Part shown: positions 1 through 6,263 of the stretch, piece after piece
Layout of the letters: each line of letters starts with the position of its first letter
How positions within the stretch are numbered: position 1 is the stretch's first letter
Source of the DNA: Hyphomicrobiales bacterium
GTDB lineage: Bacteria; Pseudomonadota; Alphaproteobacteria; Rhizobiales; Beijerinckiaceae
Assembly: GCA_900299065.1 (NCBI GenBank)
Contig: OMIJ01000126.1
Location: 1 to 8,163 of the forward strand
Direction of reading: 5' to 3'
Length of the DNA: 8,163 nt
Position numbers and translations under genes: made by a program
Notes under the pieces: model-generated
What the model saw: only the letters and a program-made list of their open reading frames with translations
Told to the model about the DNA's origin: nothing
Database searches by the model: none

Positions 1-15
1 GTGTATAAGAGACAG
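1..15. other. Tn5 mosaic-end (Nextera-type) adapter remnant
   Basis: The first 15 bases, GTGTATAAGAGACAG, equal the last 15 bases of the 19-bp Tn5 mosaic end (AGATGTGTATAAGAGACAG) used in tagmentation libraries. The match sits exactly at the contig edge and interrupts an ABC-F reading frame. It is therefore almost certainly untrimmed library adapter and not genomic DNA. Genuine sequence should be taken to start at about position 16. Confidence 0.95.
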
Positions 16-236
16 GCCAAATAGCGCACGCTGGCATCGGGCTGGAAAAAGCGCTTGCCGCTATCAGGCTGAATCTCGCCGGCAGCAATCCGCAATAAGG
101 TGGATTTGCCCGAGCCATTGCGCCCCACCAATGCCAGACGCTCGCCGGGCGAAACAGCCAATTCCGCCCCCTCAAGCAAGGGCTTGCCACCCAAGGTCAG
201 GGCAATGGACTGAAGGGTGAGAAGAGGCGGCGCCAT
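16..236 (-). CDS. ABC-F family ATPase, N-terminal fragment (3' end missing)
   Basis: Reading the minus strand from the ATG at 236-234 gives 73 codons before the adapter junction. The protein begins MAPPLLTLQSIALTLGGKPL and carries a Walker A motif, GRNGSGKST, at about residues 38-46, followed by LLRIAAGEIQPDSG. The peptide starts straight with the nucleotide-binding domain and has no membrane segment. That layout, with the 'LTLGGKPLLEGAEL' opening, is typical of the soluble tandem-ATPase ABC-F proteins (Uup/EttA-like, ribosome-associated) of alphaproteobacteria. The Q-loop, signature motif, Walker B and the whole second ATPase domain lie beyond the contig edge, so a simple transporter ATPase cannot be strictly excluded. 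The gene is transcribed divergently from pgi. The break is a contig end with adapter, so it is not evidence of a pseudogene. Confidence 0.85.
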
Positions 237-261
237 GGACCCTGCACAAAAACTATCCTAT

Positions 262-299
262 CCCGCTGATAAACCCTCTTGGCCCGCGGATAAACCCTC
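262..299. repeat. Two-copy tandem direct repeat, 21-bp period, in the ABC-F/pgi spacer
   Basis: CCCGCTGATAAACCCTC (262-278) is repeated as CCCGCGGATAAACCCTC (283-299), 16 of 17 bases identical, with starts exactly 21 bp apart. That is two helical turns, so both copies present the same DNA face. The pair lies 26-63 bp upstream of the ABC-F start and about 100-136 bp upstream of the pgi start. It could be a paired activator or repressor site or a chance short duplication; no known motif is recognised. Confidence 0.6.
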
Positions 300-387
300 C
301 ATAGGGCAAATTTGTGCTGCCCGACTGATTTACGAGACTGGCAATGATTTTTTGTTGAACTGGCGCTAGATTGTCCTCTCGAGTCAC

Positions 388-392
388 AGGAG
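388..392 (+). promoter_or_regulatory. Ribosome binding site deciding the pgi start
   Basis: AGGAG lies 5 nt upstream of the ATG at 398-400. The longer reading frame opens with TTG at 371 and adds nine residues, but has no comparable Shine-Dalgarno upstream. The ATG at 398 is therefore chosen as the start. Confidence 0.8.
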
Positions 393-397
393 TCTCA

Positions 398-2044
398 ATG
401 ACCGCCGCACAGATCGCCGCCGCTTATTCCGCCCTCGAAGCTCATCGCATCGAGATCAGCCAGCGGCGAATCATGGATTTCTTTACCGAAGATTCAGCCC
501 GCTTTCAGCGCTTTCAGGTCCAATTGGACGATCTACTGTTCGATTATTCCAAACATATGATCAATGATGCGACCCTCGCCCATTTGCTACATCTGGCCAG
601 GGTAAGCGGGCTTGAAGAGGCGAGAGCCAATCTATTCTCTGGCGCACGGATCAATTCTACCGAAGGTCGCGCCGCAATGCATATGGCACTGCGTAATCTG
701 ACTGGCCGCGCCTTTATGGTTGAAGGGCGCAATGTCATGCCCGATGTGCTGGCGGCAAGGCGCAAAATGCTGGATTTTGTCGCAAGCGTGCGCGATGGCA
801 CAATTGTCGGTTCTTCAGGCGCAATGTTTTCTGATGTGGTGAATATTGGTATTGGCGGCTCTGATCTGGGCCCAGCCATGGCGGCGCGCGCCTTAAGCAC
901 CTTTGGCAATGCGGGTATTCGCACCCATTTCGTATCCAATGTTGATAGCGCTGATCTTTCCGAGACTCTTTCACAAATCGATCCGGCACAAACGCTGTTC
1001 ATCATTTCTTCCAAAACATTCACCACACAAGAGACCATGACCAATGCACGCACGGCGCGGCGCTTTATGGCGCAGGCTCTGGGTGAGAACAGCATTGGCG
1101 ATCATTTCGTCGCTGTCTCCACACGCCTTGATCTTGTTCAAGACTTTGGCATTCGCGCCGATCGCATCTTTGGATTTTGGGATTGGGTCGGTGGCCGTTA
1201 TTCGCTCTGGTCATCGATAGGGCTCGCCCTCGCCATTGCCATTGGGCCGCGCCATTTCGAAGAATTTTTACAAGGCGGGCAAGAGATGGACGATCATTTC
1301 GAATCCGCGCCCTTACAAGACAATATTCCCGTGCTCATGGGACTTCTGGCCATCTGGTATCGCAATATCTGGAATTATCCCGCCCATGCGGTCATTCCTT
1401 ATGATCATCGCCTGGCGCGGTTTCCTGCCTATTTGCAACAATTGGACATGGAGTCCAATGGCAAATCTGTGACGCGCGAGGGCACTAAAGTGCATGTTGC
1501 CACTGCGCCTGTGATCTGGGGGGAGCCTGGCACGAATGGCCAACACGCTTTTTTCCAAATGCTACATCAGGGCACGAGCATTATTCCGGTTGATTTTTTG
1601 ATCGCCGCCAAACCTGTGATGGCGGATGACCATCATCATGATCTGCTCATCGCCAATTGCCTAGCACAATCCGAGGCCCTGATGCGCGGGCGCTCGCTTG
1701 ACGAAGTCAAAACACTACTCGTCAAAACCAATATGACTGAGCAGGAGATTGAGGCCCTTGCGCCTCACAAGACCTTTGAAGGCAATCGTCCCTCAAGCAC
1801 AATTCTTTATAGACGACTTGATCCACGTACCTTGGGGCGGCTGGTGGCGCTCTATGAGCACAGAACTTTCGTACAAGCTGCAATCTGGAACATAAATCCC
1901 TTCGATCAATGGGGCGTGGAACTCGGCAAAGAATTATGCAATCGCCTTGCGCCCATTGTCGCGGATGAATTGGCCACGACCCAAGATCTCGATGGCTCGA
2001 CAGCAGGGCTCATTGCCTGGCGTCGGCAGATCGCCCGCAGCTAG
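398..2044 (+). CDS. pgi: Glucose-6-phosphate isomerase
   Basis: This is a cytoplasmic enzyme of 548 residues that interconverts glucose-6-phosphate and fructose-6-phosphate in glycolysis and gluconeogenesis. The length matches the long bacterial/eukaryotic PGI class. Visible motifs are the sugar-phosphate-binding GIGGSDLGP (151-159) and SSKTFTTQETMTNA (204-217), PGI signature 1 around VGGRYSLWSSIGL (264-276) and signature 2 NPFDQWGVELGK (500-511). Expected catalytic residues are present: Arg267, Glu352 in MESNGKS, His383 in GTNGQHAFFQ and Lys511. The ATG at 398 is preferred over the upstream TTG because of AGGAG five bases before it. The gene diverges from the ABC-F gene and converges on ptsH with 12 nt between stop codons, so it is not part of the PTS operon despite the metabolic link. 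No clear -10/-35 pair could be fixed in the upstream spacer. The frame is intact and identification is secure. Confidence 0.98.
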   Translation: MTAAQIAAAYSALEAHRIEISQRRIMDFFTEDSARFQRFQVQLDDLLFDYSKHMINDATLAHLLHLARVSGLEEARANLFSGARINSTEGRAAMHMALRNLTGRAFMVEGRNVMPDVLAARRKMLDFVASVRDGTIVGSSGAMFSDVVNIGIGGSDLGPAMAARALSTFGNAGIRTHFVSNVDSADLSETLSQIDPAQTLFIISSKTFTTQETMTNARTARRFMAQALGENSIGDHFVAVSTRLDLVQDFGIRADRIFGFWDWVGGRYSLWSSIGLALAIAIGPRHFEEFLQGGQEMDDHFESAPLQDNIPVLMGLLAIWYRNIWNYPAHAVIPYDHRLARFPAYLQQLDMESNGKSVTREGTKVHVATAPVIWGEPGTNGQHAFFQMLHQGTSIIPVDFLIAAKPVMADDHHHDLLIANCLAQSEALMRGRSLDEVKTLLVKTNMTEQEIEALAPHKTFEGNRPSSTILYRRLDPRTLGRLVALYEHRTFVQAAIWNINPFDQWGVELGKELCNRLAPIVADELATTQDLDGSTAGLIAWRRQIARS

Positions 2045-2056
2045 ATCAAGATTTGT

Positions 2057-2377
2057 TTATTCGTCTTCGCCAAAGCGATTGGCGACCAATTGCGTGATCG
2101 CATTGAGCGCTTCTTGCGCTTGCGGTCCTTTGGCTGCCACGCGAATGGTCGTGCCTATGCCTGCCCCAAGGGTAAGAATACCCATGATGGAGGTTCCACC
2201 CACGATCTCGCCGCAACGTGCGACCTGAATTTCAGCATCAAAGCCATCCACGCATTGCACGAATTTGGCTGTGGCGCGGGCATGCAGCCCCTTTTTATTG
2301 ACGATCTGGAGATCACGCACCAGACAGCCGGGAAATTCTGGCGTAGGCAGGCAATCTTCGTCAGATGCGTCTGTCAT
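2057..2377 (-). CDS. ptsH: HPr, phosphocarrier protein of the phosphotransferase system
   Basis: This small cytoplasmic phosphocarrier has 106 residues, with a roughly 20-residue N-terminal extension relative to the usual 85-90-residue HPr. The active-site histidine is His32 in KKGLHARATAKF; it receives phosphate from enzyme I and passes it to EIIA proteins. The second regulatory site is Ser63 in GGTSIMGILTLGAG, the segment phosphorylated by HPr kinase. A functional Ser site fits the hprK gene two genes upstream. The ATG at 2377-2375 overlaps the EIIA stop codon as ATGA, indicating translational coupling. ptsH is the last gene of the minus-strand cluster and ends 12 nt from the convergent pgi stop. 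No enzyme I or sugar-specific EIIBCD lies in the window, consistent with the regulatory PTS branch known in alphaproteobacteria rather than sugar import. An internal start nearer the conserved core is possible, but the overlap favours this one. Confidence 0.95.
   Translation of the reverse strand: MTDASDEDCLPTPEFPGCLVRDLQIVNKKGLHARATAKFVQCVDGFDAEIQVARCGEIVGGTSIMGILTLGAGIGTTIRVAAKGPQAQEALNAITQLVANRFGEDE
2067..2085. terminator. Hairpin at the pgi/ptsH convergence, inside the ptsH 3' end
   Basis: TCGCCAA (2067-2073) and TTGGCGA (2079-2085) form a perfect 7-bp stem with a 5-nt loop. It lies within the last codons of ptsH and 23 nt beyond the pgi stop. Neither strand has a U-run directly after it, so it is not a textbook intrinsic terminator. 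Its position between convergent genes that almost touch makes a bidirectional transcript-end structure plausible, but the stem could also be a by-product of the coding sequence. Confidence 0.3.
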
Positions 2378-2775
2378 TTTCCGCTCAAAATCCGGCTGGC
2401 AACAGAAATATATTTGCGACCTGCATCCTGCGCACAGGCCACGGCATCAGCCAGACTGGCCTCTTCACGCACCGATGCGAGCTTGATCAGCATAGGAAGA
2501 TTGATTCCAGCCACAACATCAATCTGCGAGCCTTCCATGACGGAAATGGCCAGATTGGAAGGCGTGCCGCCAAACATATCGGTGAGAATAACAACGCCCT
2601 GCCCGGCATCGACCTGATGCACAGCCTGGATAATATCTTGTCGGCGACGCTCCATATCGTCATCCGGACCAATGCTGATTGTTTCGAATTGTTTTTGCGG
2701 CCCAACAACATGCTCTAGGGCAGCCCGAAACTCGGTCGCCAGATGTCCATGGGTCACCAGGACCATGCCGATCAT
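2374..2775 (-). CDS. manX: PTS EIIA component, mannose family
   Basis: This 133-residue EIIA(Man)-type domain protein begins MIGMVLVTHGHLATEF. His9 in the VTHG motif is the expected phosphorylation site, receiving phosphate from HPr. The conserved VVILTDMFGGTPSNLAISVM block follows at 61-80 and INLPMLIKLA at 91-100. The protein is a single EIIA domain with no EIIB fusion and no permease genes nearby, which suggests a regulatory output rather than sugar uptake. The reading frame stays open upstream to an ATG at 2871, adding 32 residues with no family resemblance. The ATG at 2775 is preferred because the EIIA fold begins at that methionine. No strong Shine-Dalgarno is visible at either start, so the choice rests on homology. 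The gene follows hprK after 112 nt and overlaps ptsH by 4 nt. The symbol manX follows rhizobial usage for the gene in this position. Confidence 0.93.
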   Translation of the reverse strand: MIGMVLVTHGHLATEFRAALEHVVGPQKQFETISIGPDDDMERRRQDIIQAVHQVDAGQGVVILTDMFGGTPSNLAISVMEGSQIDVVAGINLPMLIKLASVREEASLADAVACAQDAGRKYISVASRILSGK

Positions 2776-2887
2776 ATTGACCGTATCATCTTTCAGGATT
2801 GCCTCCACTAGGGCACAGAACGCCAAATCCGAGCTGGGCATTTTGTGCATCGCGACGAAATTGGCAAGCAAAATACGACGGCTGATC

Positions 2888-3361
2888 TTAATAGCCCAAA
2901 AATTCCAGAACTCTGGCGGCTGAGTGTTGCGGATTTACCGATGCAAAAAGGCACAGCCGCGGCAAACAGACCCCTTCCAATGTCTCAAAACGCTCCTCAT
3001 CCATCGGAAATCGCGGACAATTTTCCTGATTTTCCGCCAAATCAATGATCAGGGAGACAATCACAGCTTTTTCATAGTCCCGCCTGACAAGACCCTGACC
3101 ACGACGCTCGATCAGGCCCGCTACCCCCTCATGACCTCTGGCAATCAGCCGACCCGCCTTTGCCTCCAGCCTGATACGATCATCCCCAACCAGACGGCCA
3201 AACAGGCCGCGCCGTCCAGCCTCATTCAACAAGGCATCTGTCAGGGCGCTTTTGCCAGAGCCCGATGGCCCACGGATCAGCAAGCCCGCCTCACCCACAG
3301 CCAAAGCATTGGCATGGATAAAACCTGAGGTGGAAATCGCTTCCAGAGCCAGCTCACTCAT
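2888..3361 (-). CDS. hprK: HPr kinase/phosphorylase, minimal alphaproteobacterial form
   Basis: This 157-residue cytoplasmic kinase is predicted to phosphorylate the regulatory serine of HPr (Ser63 in the ptsH product here). The P-loop GPSGSGKSAL occupies residues 31-40. LVGDDRIRL (57-65) follows with the acidic pair used in catalysis, and the family signature segment GLIERRGQGLV is at 82-92. Firmicute HprK proteins are about 310 residues with a separate N-terminal domain; here only the C-terminal catalytic domain exists. That is the normal short form in alphaproteobacteria, not a truncation. The ATG at 3361-3359 overlaps the chvG stop as ATGA, so translation is likely coupled to the sensor kinase. 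The context links envelope stress signalling by ChvG/ChvI to PTS-based carbon and energy regulation. Confidence 0.95.
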   Translation of the reverse strand: MSELALEAISTSGFIHANALAVGEAGLLIRGPSGSGKSALTDALLNEAGRRGLFGRLVGDDRIRLEAKAGRLIARGHEGVAGLIERRGQGLVRRDYEKAVIVSLIIDLAENQENCPRFPMDEERFETLEGVCLPRLCLFASVNPQHSAARVLEFLGY

Positions 3362-5154
3362 CCTAGCACCGGCAGAAAGACAGTGAAGCGCGCGCCAAGC
3401 ACCGAGCCTGAAACAGGATCAAGACGATTGCTTGCCTTGATCGAGCCGCCATGCGCCTCAATGATCTGACGCGAGATCGACAGACCAAGGCCGGAATTCT
3501 GGCCAAAGCCATCTCCGGGACGATCCGTATAAAAACGCTCGAAAATGCGCTCCAGCGCATGATCTGGAATACCCGGACCATCATCATCAACAATGATTTC
3601 GAGCCCCTTCGCAAGCCCTGCATCCAGATCCCCCGGACGTGCGCGCAAAGCAATGCGCACATTGCCCCGCGCGGGTGAGAAAGAGCGCGCATTATCGATC
3701 AGATTGGTGATGACCTGTCCTAAGCGTGAATCATGCCCCAGGACAAAATAGCCCTGGCGCGAGCGCTCGCCCGCGACATCAAGCCCAATCACTACACCGT
3801 CTTCATGATGACTTTGATTAGCTGCATCAACCACTGTTGTGAGCAGTCGCACAACATCCACCGGTTCAGCATCCGCGCGTGCCAATTCTGCATCGAGACG
3901 GGAGGCATCGGAAATATCACTGATCAGGCGATCCAGCCTTTTGACATCGTGCTGAATCACATCGAGCAAGCGCTGGCGCTTGTCCTCTCCCTTCACACGC
4001 GGGAGAATTTCAACGGCGCTGCGCAGCGAGGTCAGCGGATTTTTCAGTTCATGCGCAACATCAGCCGCAAAACTTTCAATCGCATCCATGCGCCGATAAA
4101 GCGCTTGCGTCATTTCACGTAAAGCGCCTGATAAATGGCCGATTTCGTCAGCGCGCCGCGAAAAATCAGGAATTTCCTGCCGGGCCTTAATGCCGCGGCG
4201 CACACGCTCTGCCGCCTCCGCCAGACGCCGCACCGGCTCGGCAATCGTATTGGCCAGCAATAGGGAGAGAAACAACATAATGCCAGCAAAGATGACAAAC
4301 AGCCGAATAATCGCCCAGCGCTCAGAGGCGATAATTTTGTCTATATCCCCTCCCTGTGTGGAGAGCAGCAGCGCGCCACGCACCACTCGAAATCTTTGGA
4401 CAGGCACAGAGACGGAGATAATCGTCTCGCCGCGCGCATTTAACATTACATTAGTTTGCGTGATGCCGGATAAAGCGCTTTGCACTTCAGGATAAGTGCG
4501 TCCATTGCCCGTACCAGCCTCGTCATACAGAGGCAGAGTCGAGCCAAATTTTGTTCGGATAAAGGTCCAGATTCGCTCCATGAAAGTTGGCATACTATCT
4601 TCAACCTGTTGCGGCAGATCAAACCGCAAAATGCTCGAGCGCTGCGAGAGTGCGCGTGTGTCGAGCAGCAAATAGCCATCACGATCATAAACCCGCGCTC
4701 TTGTGCGCGTGGGCGAGACAAGTCGGCGCATGACCGGACCAATCAACTCCGGATTGATCGAAAACTCCAAAGACGGTGTTGCATCATTGCCAAGGCCATA
4801 GGATTGGCCCGGCGCTAATTGCAATAATTTATCTGGATCAATCGTCATTCCATCGGTTTCGACACTGGCCGAACCGGCAATGGCGGCAGCAATGATTTCG
4901 CCCTGTGTCTGCAAGCTTTGCATGCGCGCATCAATCAGGCCGGCGCGAAACTGATTGAGATAGAGAAAGCCAATCAGCAGCGCCAGCAAGCCACCGAGAT
5001 TGAGGACCACAATACGCCGGGTGAGCGATGAGGAGGCGCGCAACACAATCGAACGTGACAACCCGCGTGCTTTGACAGCCCATCGAGAGCGCCAGCGATG
5101 AAGGCCCGATTTCCAGCCCGATTGCGGCTGTCTGTCACTTGCATGCACGTTCAT
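3358..5154 (-). CDS. chvG: Sensor histidine kinase of the ChvG/ExoS family
   Basis: This 598-residue inner-membrane histidine kinase pairs with ChvI to sense acid and envelope conditions. A basic cytoplasmic N-terminus (1-47) precedes TM1 (about 48-67). A periplasmic sensor domain of about 210 residues follows, then TM2 (about 281-303), a HAMP-like linker (304-360) and the kinase core. The H-box is SFAADVAHELKNPLTSLRSA (361-380), with phospho-acceptor His368. The N-box TNLIDNARSFSP starts at 483, the G1 box DDDGPGIP is at 523-530, the F-box ERIFERFYTDRP at 535-546, and the G2 box SGLGLSI at 554-560. All catalytic boxes are intact. The gene starts 44 nt after the chvI stop and overlaps hprK by 4 nt. 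In rhizobia the periplasmic protein ExoR inhibits this sensor; no exoR is in the window. The Shine-Dalgarno before the ATG is weak. Confidence 0.95.
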   Translation of the reverse strand: MNVHASDRQPQSGWKSGLHRWRSRWAVKARGLSRSIVLRASSSLTRRIVVLNLGGLLALLIGFLYLNQFRAGLIDARMQSLQTQGEIIAAAIAGSASVETDGMTIDPDKLLQLAPGQSYGLGNDATPSLEFSINPELIGPVMRRLVSPTRTRARVYDRDGYLLLDTRALSQRSSILRFDLPQQVEDSMPTFMERIWTFIRTKFGSTLPLYDEAGTGNGRTYPEVQSALSGITQTNVMLNARGETIISVSVPVQRFRVVRGALLLSTQGGDIDKIIASERWAIIRLFVIFAGIMLFLSLLLANTIAEPVRRLAEAAERVRRGIKARQEIPDFSRRADEIGHLSGALREMTQALYRRMDAIESFAADVAHELKNPLTSLRSAVEILPRVKGEDKRQRLLDVIQHDVKRLDRLISDISDASRLDAELARADAEPVDVVRLLTTVVDAANQSHHEDGVVIGLDVAGERSRQGYFVLGHDSRLGQVITNLIDNARSFSPARGNVRIALRARPGDLDAGLAKGLEIIVDDDGPGIPDHALERIFERFYTDRPGDGFGQNSGLGLSISRQIIEAHGGSIKASNRLDPVSGSVLGARFTVFLPVLG

Positions 5155-5198
5155 GAGGAGAGATCCACGACTGATCCGACAGGCGCAAGCACCTATCC

Positions 5199-5897
5199 TT
5201 AAGCCTCTTTGAACCTGTAGCCTACACCATAGAGCGTCTCGATCATTTCAAAATCGTCATCGACCATTTTGAATTTTTTCCGCAGCCGCTTGATATGGCT
5301 GTCGATGGTGCGATCATCAACATAGACTTGATCATCATAAGCTGCATCCATCAGCGCATTACGGCTTTTGACGACACCGGGTCGAACCGCCAGAGTTTGC
5401 AAAATCAGAAACTCCGTGACGGTGAGACTCACCGGCTCATTCTTCCAGGTACAGGCATGGCGTTCGGGATCCATGCGCAAATGGCCGCGCTCGAGTTGCT
5501 TGGCATCAGCTTCTTTTTGCGCCGCAGGATCTTTGGGGGCTACACGACGTAAAATCGCCTTGACCCTCTCCACCAGCAATCTTTGCGAAAAGGGTTTGCG
5601 GATGAAATCATCGGCGCCCATTTTGAGGCCGAACAATTCGTCGATCTCTTCATCCTTTGAGGTAAGGAAGATCACCGGCAGATCGGATTTTTGCCGCAGA
5701 CGGCGCAGCAATTCCATGCCATCCATGCGCGGCATTTTAATATCAAAAATGGCCAGATCCGGCGGACTGGCGCGCAGACCATCCAAGGCAGCCACGCCAT
5801 CCGTATAAGTCACAACTTTATATCCCTCGCCCTCAAGTGCCATAGACACTGAAGTTAGAATGTTGCGATCATCATCCACCAAAGCAATTGTCGGCAT
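5199..5897 (-). CDS. chvI: Response regulator ChvI, OmpR family
   Basis: This 232-residue DNA-binding response regulator is the partner of ChvG. The receiver domain (about 1-118) has the acidic pocket Asp8-Asp10 in LVDDD, phospho-acceptor Asp52 in AIFDIKMPRMDG, Thr79 in IFLTSKDEE and Lys101 in FIRKPF. The C-terminal winged helix (about 138-230) includes LTVTEFLILQTLAVRPGVV, the recognition region DDRTIDSHIKRLRKKF and the closing YGVGYRF hairpin. In rhizobia ChvI controls exopolysaccharide, motility, acid and envelope stress genes. GGAAG lies 4 nt upstream of the ATG at 5897-5895. It is the first gene of the minus-strand cluster and diverges from nadA. In Agrobacterium and Sinorhizobium the divergent neighbour is typically pckA, so nadA there is a local difference. 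Confidence 0.96.
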   Translation of the reverse strand: MPTIALVDDDRNILTSVSMALEGEGYKVVTYTDGVAALDGLRASPPDLAIFDIKMPRMDGMELLRRLRQKSDLPVIFLTSKDEEIDELFGLKMGADDFIRKPFSQRLLVERVKAILRRVAPKDPAAQKEADAKQLERGHLRMDPERHACTWKNEPVSLTVTEFLILQTLAVRPGVVKSRNALMDAAYDDQVYVDDRTIDSHIKRLRKKFKMVDDDFEMIETLYGVGYRFKEA

Positions 5898-6085
5898 ATC
5901 ACTTCCATTCCCGCAGGCTCATAAGCTCAGGCCCTTGAAGTGTGAGTACTGCCTGATGAATGAGCCATGAATGAGGCCGGTTGCCAGCCTCTCAAAACTT
6001 AAATGGGAGTGCCAAGTCAAAGTACAAGCTGAGCCAAACCGAACCCGGACAGGCCTTGGGGCACTCAGTCGGAAGCTCTGATTAA

Positions 6086-6105
6086 TGTGCCAATGCGCTG
6101 GCACA
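6086..6105. promoter_or_regulatory. Inverted repeat TGTGCCA-N6-TGGCACA
   Basis: TGTGCCA (6086-6092) and TGGCACA (6099-6105) are perfect 7-bp arms around a 6-nt centre. The site lies about 190 bp upstream of chvI and about 60 bp upstream of the first nadA palindrome. Its size and symmetry fit a dimeric regulator site, but no consensus is recognised. It could serve chvI, nadA or neither, or act as an RNA hairpin. Confidence 0.4.
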
Positions 6106-6153
6106 ATCCTATCCCAAGCTTCTTTGAAGATTCTTTGCCGGACGGACTTTATT

Positions 6154-6172
6154 TATACTCAGATTGAGTATA
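6154..6172. promoter_or_regulatory. nadA operator candidate 1 (19-nt palindrome)
   Basis: TATACTCA and TGAGTATA are perfect 8-bp arms around GAT, centred on 6163. The left arm includes TATACT, a 5-of-6 match to a -10 hexamer, so a bound protein could block RNA polymerase; no convincing -35 was found at the right distance. The arms differ from those of the palindrome at 6236-6256 at one symmetrical position only (A/T versus G/C). A NAD-pathway repressor such as NadQ, described for alphaproteobacterial nad genes, is the natural candidate. I cannot verify its exact consensus from memory. Confidence 0.7.
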
Positions 6173-6235
6173 TGTAAGATCTAGACTTGAAGACACTCGC
6201 CAGCTTGTTCGCTGACGAGCCTTTTTAGATCCAGT

Positions 6236-6256
6236 TTATGCTCAACTTGAGCATAA
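6236..6256. promoter_or_regulatory. nadA operator candidate 2 (21-nt palindrome in the leader)
   Basis: TTATGCTCA and TGAGCATAA are perfect 9-bp arms around ACT; the A and T of that centre also pair, so only the middle base is unpaired. The centre (6246) is 83 bp from that of the first palindrome (6163), close to eight helical turns, so both sites face the same side. The site ends two bases before the nadA Shine-Dalgarno. It shares the core TAT(A/G)CTCA-N3-TGAG(T/C)ATA with candidate 1. As RNA it could also fold into a hairpin next to the ribosome site. Confidence 0.7.
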
Positions 6257-6258
6257 TT

Positions 6259-6263
6259 AAGGG
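6259..6263 (+). promoter_or_regulatory. Ribosome binding site deciding the nadA start
   Basis: AAGGG lies 7 nt upstream of the ATG at 6271-6273. The alternative in-frame ATG at 6238 lies inside the second palindrome and has no Shine-Dalgarno, so the 6271 start is preferred. Confidence 0.75.

Noticed and set aside
371..397. TTG at 371 as the pgi start
   Set aside because: The nine extra residues have no family support, and AGGAG sits five bases before the ATG at 398.
544..1095. A 183-codon minus-strand frame opposite pgi
   Set aside because: It is antisense to conserved PGI motifs and its translation has no family resemblance.
2888..3361. hprK as a truncated pseudogene because it is half the length of the Firmicute enzyme
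   Set aside because: The catalytic domain is complete, and the short form without the N-terminal domain is normal for alphaproteobacteria.
5919..6104. A 61-codon minus-strand frame upstream of chvI as a possible leader peptide
   Set aside because: It needs a GTG start with no clear ribosome site and lies over non-coding structure (inverted repeats). No conserved feature is visible.
6099..6114. TGGCAC as the -24 element of a sigma-54 promoter
   Set aside because: The expected TTGC(A/T) -12 element is missing at the correct spacing on either strand of the inverted repeat.
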